From: Homalodisca vitripennis
Lineage: Eukaryota > Arthropoda > Insecta > Hemiptera > Cicadellidae
Assembly: GCF_021130785.1 (NCBI RefSeq)
Contig: NC_060210.1
Coordinates: 185,848,001 to 185,912,000 of the forward strand
Direction: 5' to 3'
DNA: 64,000 bases
The notes below the pieces were generated by a model that worked only from the letters and a program-made list of their open reading frames with translations, was not told the DNA's origin and made no database searches. The position numbers and the translations under genes were made by a program. Shown here piece after piece: positions 56,832 through 64,000 of the stretch (within the stretch, counting starts at the first letter, position 1; the number at the start of each line of letters is the position of its first letter).

Positions 56832-57904
56832 ACAGTCGGCTGTATTGACTACCATGGGGGGTTCCCCATAAGAATGATGTTAAACCTCTTGTACTTTTAC
56901 TTCGTAATTTTTTATCGCAGCGTTATGGCAGATGTCTCATTTTTTTAAGATTTATTTATTACCGCTTATTACGCTTTTGAATTTTTAAACAAGTTTGTCC
57001 CTTTCAAAATTTAAACGACGGAGTACGAACAGATTTTCTGTATAACCTATAAAAATACAGAAAAAAAACTCAAATAATTCTTGTTGTTAATTAATTATAT
57101 CTGTAATATGAGATGTATCGTACAACTTTATTCTACGACTACAAATAATATAACAGCCTCTACAGAGACAGCTCTAATGATAATTTGTATGATGACACAA
57201 AAATTTTATGTTATCTCCAAGGATAATTATAAGCAATTGAAGTAAAATTTTGTCAATAATTACTGAAAATAAAAATATGAATTTTTATAGCATTTAGATT
57301 TAACGTTTTTTATGACCTAAGGATATAATATTTATGTAATGAAATATACTTAAAGACAATTACAAGGTTTTTTTAATAAACTATTCCTTGAGGAAATTAC
57401 AAATGGTTTAGTGAAGTAAATATTGACTCGTGATCGGAAGTTTGGAAATGCAAGTAAATCGGTGAGCTCTTGAATGATATCTGCAAAATTTCCCCGATCT
57501 ATACAAGATTTGCGGTGTTGTGCAGTTGTTCATATATCAATGTATCACACATAGATTTATATTTGCGGCATGTACTACATATTTGCCACAGGTCTGCGAA
57601 TATAACCATCGTCTGTTTCTAGTTGATATTGTTTTACTTCAGTTCCCGATAAATGCGTTGACATTTAACGGCGACATTCATCGCTGAAAGCCTTCAGATG
57701 CATTTGGAGAGGTTTATTAAATGCTCGGTCAAACTCGGCCAGTTGAATCAAGTTTTAAATTCCCAATATATAGCACTTTATAACGTTTCTTGTCATCGAA
57801 GCTATTATTTGGACGTCAGTTATCACTGGAATTCCAAAACAAAAACCTAAAAAAAATGATTTTTTCAATGCTAGTATCTATCCACCCTGTTATAGTAAGA
57901 CATT
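56832..57904. other. AT-rich DNA, no gene recognised
   Basis: No coding region or repeat recognised before the 39-bp minisatellite. Confidence 0.4.
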
Positions 57905-58285
57905 GGAGTTCAACACAGTTATCGTTTCATTCGGTGACTGAAGTTCAACAGACACAGTTATCGTTTCATTCGGTGACTGAAGTTCAACAGACACAGTTAT
58001 CGTTTCATTCGGTGACTGAAGTTCAACAGACACAGTTATCGTTTCATTCGGTGACTGAAGTTCAACAGACACAGTTATTGTTTCATTCGGTGACTGAAGT
58101 TCAACAGACACAGTTATCGTTTCATTCGGTGACTGGAGTTCATCAGACACAGTTATCTTTTCATTCGGTGACTGAAATCCAATAAATTCAGTTTTCGTTT
58201 CATTCGATCACTGAAGTCCAACAGACACAATTATCTTTTCATTCGGTCACTGAAGTCCAACAGACACAGTTTTCATTCGGTCATT
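57905..58285. repeat. 39-bp minisatellite, about 9-10 units
   Basis: The unit is GACACAGTTATCGTTTCATT, CGGTGACTGAAGTTCAACA (39 bp). Because 39 is a multiple of three and the unit lacks stops in some frames, a 131-codon plus frame (57790-58185, repeating QTQLSFHSVTEVQ) and an 86-codon minus frame stay open through it. Later units diverge and lose the frame at 58185. The upstream 40 codons have no known motif, so the frame is most likely a by-product. Confidence 0.96.
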
Positions 58286-59279
58286 GTGTTGTCATACCGA
58301 ATGTAATTGTTTCTCGATGTGACAACAATTTGTAGGTTATAATGTAATTTAAAATTCCAAGCAAAACATTTTCTTTCATATGACTATTTTAAAGTTTTTT
58401 ATTACTAGTGTTTTGTTAACAAATCGGATTTTTCTCGGCAACTAGAAGACATAATATGTGAATGAATGACACCATTTTTAGATTCTCCGTTGAAATTCCA
58501 ATCTGGAAAATTGTATTAGTTCAAAGGGTAAGAAAAGAACATTAATCTTCAGGCTGATTCAATGTGAGAACTTGCTAAGTTTGAAGACAACTAAAAGCTC
58601 ATCGAACCTATTTTTATCATGCCCTGAGAGTACAAGTAGGTGTAAGGTCATATTACAGACTTTGTCATTTTAATAGCTATTAATTGCTATATGATCATGG
58701 TTAAGTGCTTGACCGAACTTATAACAGTTTGAGTGACATAAAACAATGAACTAAAAACTTTCAAAAAATCAGTTATAACTGTACTTGACTTTTATGTCTA
58801 ATGACAATATCGTATAAAACAAGGAATTGACATTTTTAAAAGGCTAGCAGTTTTAAGATTTCTTTACAGCTATGTAAAACTAACATACGGTTGACTAACA
58901 AAAATAGTATATGCTTTTGGATATAACACAGATTTACAGAGACTCCGTTAGTACCCACACTTCATGTCGCTGAAATTTAATTACTAGCGTTAGAGTAGAG
59001 TTGCATGCACGTAATGTATGTATGCGTGTGTGATTAGTGTGTACGTCACTCAATATAACTACCCTCCAGTATTTCCCAAGTGATTCATAAATTGGAATTA
59101 TTCACTGCTGAGTCAAATACACTATTATGGGGGTGCACAGTTCAGATGATATCCGTAAAGTACGTTTTGGTTGCAAATGAAACGTCTATTTGGGTGGATT
59201 TGTCTATAGTATAATACGAATGTTCTCCAGTACGTATCAGTACCTGGTATTAAGTATAGACTTTGAGTGCAGTCCATAC
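58286..59279. other. AT-rich DNA, no gene recognised
   Basis: No gene or repeat recognised; the last ~60 bp grade into the satellite. Confidence 0.4.
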
Positions 59280-62200
59280 CATGAGCCATATCCGCAGATA
59301 ATCGGAACTGTAACTATGACTCGCTATCTAATAATTGTTTTGTGGCACCAAATCCATGTACTATGAGTACCAATCAAATGAATGGTTATTTCCTAGTGCC
59401 GTAATAGTGATCATTACGGACTTCCACGTCCATGCCGTTGGCCACAATCGCAGATAATTCGAATTGAAGCTATTGCGCTCGCTATCTACTAATTGTTTTG
59501 TGGCACCAAATCCATGTACTATGAGTACCAATCAAATTAATGGTTATTCCCAAGTGCCGTAATAAAGTGTGCATTACGGACTTCCACGTCCATGCCGTTG
59601 GCCACAATCGCAGATAAATGGAACTGAAGCTATGGCGCTCGCTATCTACTAATTGTTTTGTGGCACCAAATCCATGTACTACGAGTACCAATCAAATTAA
59701 TGGTTATTTCCGTAGTGCCGTTAATAAAGTGTTCATTACGGACTTCCACGTCCATGCCGTTGGCCACAATCGCTCTGATTAATTGGAACTGAAAGCTATG
59801 GCGCTCGCTATCTACTAATTGTTTTGTGGCACAAATCCATGTACTTTGAGTACCAATCAAATGAATGGTTATTTCCTAGTGCCGTAATAGTGATCATTAC
59901 GGACTTCGCCACGTCGTAAACCTATATCCGCAGATAATTAGAAATTGAAGCTATTGCGCTTGCTATCTACTAATTGTTTTGTGGCACAAATCCATGTATG
60001 AAGAGTACCAATCAAAGGAATGGGTTTTCCCAAGTGCCGTAATAAAGTGTTCATTACGGACTTCCACGTCCATGCCGTTGGCCACAATCGCAGATAATTG
60101 GAACTTGAAGCTATTGCGCTCGCTATCTACTAATTGTTTTGTTGGCACCAAATCCATGTATGAAGAGTACCAAACAAAGGAATGGGTTTTCCCAAGTGCC
60201 GTAATAAAGTGTTCATTACGGGACTTCCACGTCCATTGGCCGTGGCCACAATCGGCAGATAATTGGGAAACTGAAGCTATGGCGCTCGCTATCTAGCTAA
60301 TTGTTCTTTGTGGCACAAATCCATGTACCTTGATGAGTACCAATCAAATGAATGGTTATTTCCTTAGTGCCGTAATAGTGATCATTACGGGACTTCCAAC
60401 ACGTCGTAACCTATATCCCGCAGATAATATAGAATTGAAGCTATTGCGCTTGCTATCTTACTAATTGTTTTTGTGGCACCAAAATCCATGTATGAAGAGT
60501 ACCAATCCAAAGGTATGGGTTTTCGCTTCCCAAGTGCCGTAATTAAAAGTGTTCATTACGGACTTCCACGTCCATGCCGTTGGCCACAATCGCAGATAAT
60601 TGGAACTGAAAAATGCTATTGCGCTCGCTATCTACTTAATTGTTTTGTGGCACCAAATCCATGTATGAAGAGTACCAAACAAAAGGAATGGGTTTTCCAA
60701 GTGCCCGTAATAAAGTGTTCATTACGGACTTCCACGGTCCATGCCGTTGGCCACAATCGCAGATAAATTGGAAACTGAAGCTATGCGCGCTCGCTATCTA
60801 CTAATTTGTTTTGTGGTCACACCAAATCCATGTACTATGAGTACCAATCAAATGAATGGTTATTTCCTAGTGCCGTAATAGTGATCATTACGGACTTCCA
60901 CGTCGTAACCTATATCCGCAGATAATTAGAATGAAGCTAGTTCGCATGCTTGCCTATCTACTAATTGTTTTGTGGCACCAAATCCATGGTATGAAGAGTA
61001 CCAATCAAAGGAAATGGGTTTTTCCCAATGTGCCGTAATAAAGTGTTCATTACGGACTTCCACGTCCATTGCCGTTGGCCCACAATCGCAGAGTTAATTG
61101 GAACTGAAGCTATATTTGCGCTCGCTATCTACTAATTGTTTTGTGGCTACCAAATCCATGTATGAAGAGTACCAATCAAAGGAATGGGTTTTCCCAAGTG
61201 CCGTAATAATGTGTTCATTACGGACTTCACGTCCATGCCGTTGGCCACAATCGCAGATAATTGGAACTGAAGCTATGGGCGCTCGCATATCTACTAATTG
61301 TTTTGTGGCAACAATTTCCATGTATGAAGATAAGTACCAATCAAAGGAATGGGTTTTTTTTCCCAAGTGCCGTAATAAAGTGTTCATTACGGACTTCCAC
61401 GTCCATGAGGCCGTTGGCCACAATCGCAGATAAATTGGAACTGAAGCTATGGCGCTCCGCTATCTACTACTATTGTTTTTGTGGCAACATATTCATGTAT
61501 GAAGAGTACCAATCGAAAGGAATGGTGTTTTCCCCAACGTGCCGTAATAAAGTGTTCATTACGGACTTCCACGTCCATGCCGTTCGGCCACAATCGCAGA
61601 TAATTGGAACTGAAGCTATGGCGCTCGCTATCTACTAATTGTTTTGTGGCACCAAATCCATGTACTTATGAGTACCAATCAAATGAGAATGGTTATTTCC
61701 TAGTGCCGTAATAGTTGATCATTACGGACTTCAACGTCGTAACACTAAAATCCGCAGATTAATAAGAATTGAAGCTATTGCGTCTTGCTATCTACTAATT
61801 GTTTTGTGGCACACAAATCCATGTATGAAGGAGTACCAATCAAAGGAATGGGTTTTCCCAAGTGCCGTAATAAAGTGTTCATTACGGACTTCCACGTCCA
61901 TGCCGTTGGCCACAATCGGCAGATAATAATGGATAACTGAAGCTATTGCGCTCGCTATACTACTAATTGTTTTGTGGCACCAAATCCATGTATGAAGAGT
62001 ACCAAACAAAGGAATGGGTTTTCCCAAGTGCCGTAATAAAGTGTTCATTACGGACATTCCACCGTCCATGCCGTTGGCCACAATCGCAGATAATTGGAAA
62101 AACTGAAGCTATGGCGCTCGCTATCTATAAATTGTTTTGTGGCACCAAATCCATGTACTAACCTATGAGTACCAATCAAATGAATGGTTATTTCCCTAGT

Positions 62201-63055
62201 GCCGTAATAGTGATCATTACGGACTTCCACGTCGTAACCTATATCCGCAGATAATTAGAATTGAAGCTATTGCGCTTGCTATCTATAATTGTTTTGTGGC
62301 ACCAAATCCATGTATGAAGAGTACCAATTCAAAGGAATGGGTTTTCCCATGTGCCGTAATAAAGTGTTCATTACGGACTTCCACGTCCATTGCCGTGTGG
62401 CCACAATCGCAGATAATTGGAACTGAAGCTATTGCGCTCGCTATCTACTAATTGTTTTGTGGCACCAAATCCATGTATGAGAGTACCAATCAAAGGAATG
62501 GGTTTTCCCCAAGGTGCCGTAATAAAGTGTTCCATTACGGACTTCAGCGTCCGCATGCCGTTGGCCACAATCGCGCAGATAATTGGAATGAAGCTATGGG
62601 CGCTCGCTATCTACTAAATTGTTTTGTGGCAACAATTCCATGTATGAAGTGTACCTATCAAAGGAATGGGTTTTCCCAAGTGCCGTAATAAAGTGTTCAT
62701 TTACGGACTTCCACGTTCCATGCCGTTGGCCACAATTCGGAATAACTTGGAACTGAAGCTATGGCAGCTCGCTATCTACTAATTTGTTTTGTTGGCAACA
62801 ATTCCCTGTGATGAAGAGTCACCAATTCAAAAGGAATCGGTTTTCCAAGTGCCGTTAATTAAACGTGTTTCATTTACGTGGACTCTCACGTCCATTGCCC
62901 GTTGGCCACAATCGCAGATAATTAGTGAACTGAAGCTATGGCGCTCGCTATCTACTAATTGTTTTGTGGCACCAAATCCATATACTACGAGTACCAATCA
63001 AATTAATGGTTATTCCCTAGTGCCGTAATAAAGTGTTCATAACGGAACTTCAGTA
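59280..63055. repeat. ~163-bp satellite, about 23 units, with higher-order structure
   Basis: Units carry AATTGTTTTGTGGCACCAAA, TCCATGTA, GAGTACCAATCAAA, GTGCCGTAATA, CATTACGGACTTCCACGTC, CACAATCGCAGATAATTGGA, ACTGAAGCTA, GCTCGCTATCTACT. Three forms exist. A has GAAGAGTACC, AAGGAATGGGTTTTCCC, TAATAAAGTGTTC. B has AATGAATGGTTATTTCC, TAATAGTGATC and CGTAACCTATATCCGCAG. C has CTACGAGTACC and ATTAATGG. B-A-A' trimers of about 490 bp recur, with some longer A runs. From about 60130 to 62900 almost every unit holds extra or missing single bases. Confidence 0.96.
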
Positions 63056-63370
63056 TCAGAATTTCTACAAGAATATTATTTTGTAAAATATGTTTTTCAA
63101 CTATGCAGAAAAGTAAAAGTTATTTAACCCTAAAAGTACTGTCATTACGTGAGGTCCAAGGAAGCACTATTCATTTCAGATCAAAACGTCAAAGTGCAAC
63201 AAACTAACAAGTAAAAGTCTAACATTTTTACATTGTACGTATGGATGACATTGTTGGGAACGAAAAAATAGTAGAATAAAAGAATTTTTAAACAATCTGA
63301 CTGCAACCATAATATAACTTAATATGACATATTGACACATTTAACGAATGACACGAAAGGGTTGATTCAA
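63056..63370. other. Unassigned AT-rich sequence
   Basis: No gene or repeat recognised between the satellite and the last MITE. Confidence 0.4.
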
Positions 63371-63660
63371 TTGAATTTTGTGTTTGGCCCCAGTTCACCT
63401 TCCTTTAATTGCTGCATTTGGTATCCGTACACAATTGTATACCTGATGAGACAATGAGACTACCACTTCACCTATTTATAGGTGTCTCTAATGACGAACG
63501 ATGAAAATGTTTCTTTTTTAGCTTCTTCTCGTCGTCGAATTTATTTGGATCTCTTCAGACGAACATGACTCCAGATTCCAGGAGTCAAGTGTGAAACAGT
63601 GTCAGATACCAGAAGCTGCAATAAAAAGGAAGGTGAACTGGAGCTAAACTCAACATTCAA
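63371..63660. repeat. Foldback MITE family A, full copy
   Basis: The left end is TTGAATTTTGTGTTTGGCCC, then CAGTTCACCTTCCTTTAATT. The right end carries the complement (AAAAAGGAAGGTGAACTGGA, GCTAAACTC, AACATTCAA). The centre has CCTGATGAGACAATGAGACT and CTTCACCTATTTATAGGTG, then CAGACGAACATGACTCCAGA. It matches the half copy at 12541-12770 throughout. Confidence 0.9.
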
Positions 63661-64000
63661 CACATTCAAATTCAATTTCAATCAAAAGGAAAAAAATAAA
63701 GTGACGAGTAAGTGCTAAAAATCGGTGACAAGATTTTATGTAATTTCAGCTGTCTTGTGTTATGGCACCCTCCCTACAATGCAGGACTTGTATTTTTTTT
63801 AAAGTCATTTTATCGAATTATTTGGCCACAAAATAGTCGAAGGGGGAGTAGTACAGTTAAACCGAGTTTCTATCTTCACTTTTTATATTGACTTTCCACA
63901 AAAATGTACCTTTTTGTCAATTTGCGAGGTTAAAGGCAACTCAGTGACGTCATTGGCCTGGATGGATTCAAGAGGAAAGATGCTCAAATAGCGGTTAGGC
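63661..64000. other. Unassigned sequence at window end
   Basis: No gene recognised. CAGTGACGTCATTGGC near 63941-63956 contains a TGACGTCA CRE-type octamer, a single motif of uncertain meaning. Confidence 0.35.

Noticed and set aside
59482..63028. Many frames of 60-125 codons on both strands
   Set aside because: They are produced by the satellite and its indels; no frame continues consistently between units.

Overview
This looks like eukaryotic, probably insect, intergenic or intronic DNA. It is AT-rich, has no operon-like gene packing, and is dominated by tandem repeats and transposon remnants of animal type: jockey/CR1-like LINEs, a mariner transposase remnant, a tRNA-like SINE head, a 5S-rRNA-derived retroposon, MITE-like foldbacks and a Helitron-like terminus. 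Some motifs resemble repeats common in Hemiptera, but the species cannot be named from the sequence alone. No complete host protein-coding gene could be supported.

Layout. 1-7.9 kb: an 18-copy, nearly perfect 52-bp array, a tRNA-like SINE head, two opposed 3' ends of one LINE family, and a 222-bp triplicated satellite. 8-17 kb: mostly featureless AT-rich sequence with three copies of a foldback MITE family, one GC-rich exon-like patch and a decayed ORF. 17.4-22.2 kb: a 143-bp satellite (about 26 units) with a 10-monomer higher-order repeat, followed by a 475-bp tandem duplication. 23.8-26.6 kb: a decayed mariner transposase, a fragment of the 5S-derived retroposon, and a 5'-truncated LINE with an intact reverse-transcriptase C-terminal half. 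27-41 kb: diverged duplications, a CACGTG/NRF1-like motif cluster, two members of a palindromic element family (one a 504-bp insertion with an 11-bp target-site duplication and 133-bp perfect arms), a 5S-derived retroposon, and a 171-bp array. 41-50 kb: a short coding-looking stretch of unknown origin, then 125-bp, 85-bp and 118-124-bp arrays and the second long 5S-derived copy. 51-58 kb: a Helitron-like terminus with a monomer resembling the nearby 118-bp array, two further MITE types, a GC-rich island open on both strands, and a 39-bp in-frame minisatellite. 59.3-63.1 kb: a ~163-bp satellite whose later copies are full of single-base indels, likely from poorly polished long-read sequence. 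63.4-63.7 kb: a last MITE copy.

Functionally the window is a record of mobile-element insertion and satellite amplification. The only sizeable credible coding sequence is the LINE reverse transcriptase. The most interesting points are the palindromic element family with a hammerhead-like core, the 5S-rRNA-derived retroposon, the apparent origin of a satellite monomer in a Helitron-like element, and the unexplained coding-like segment near 41.4-41.6 kb.
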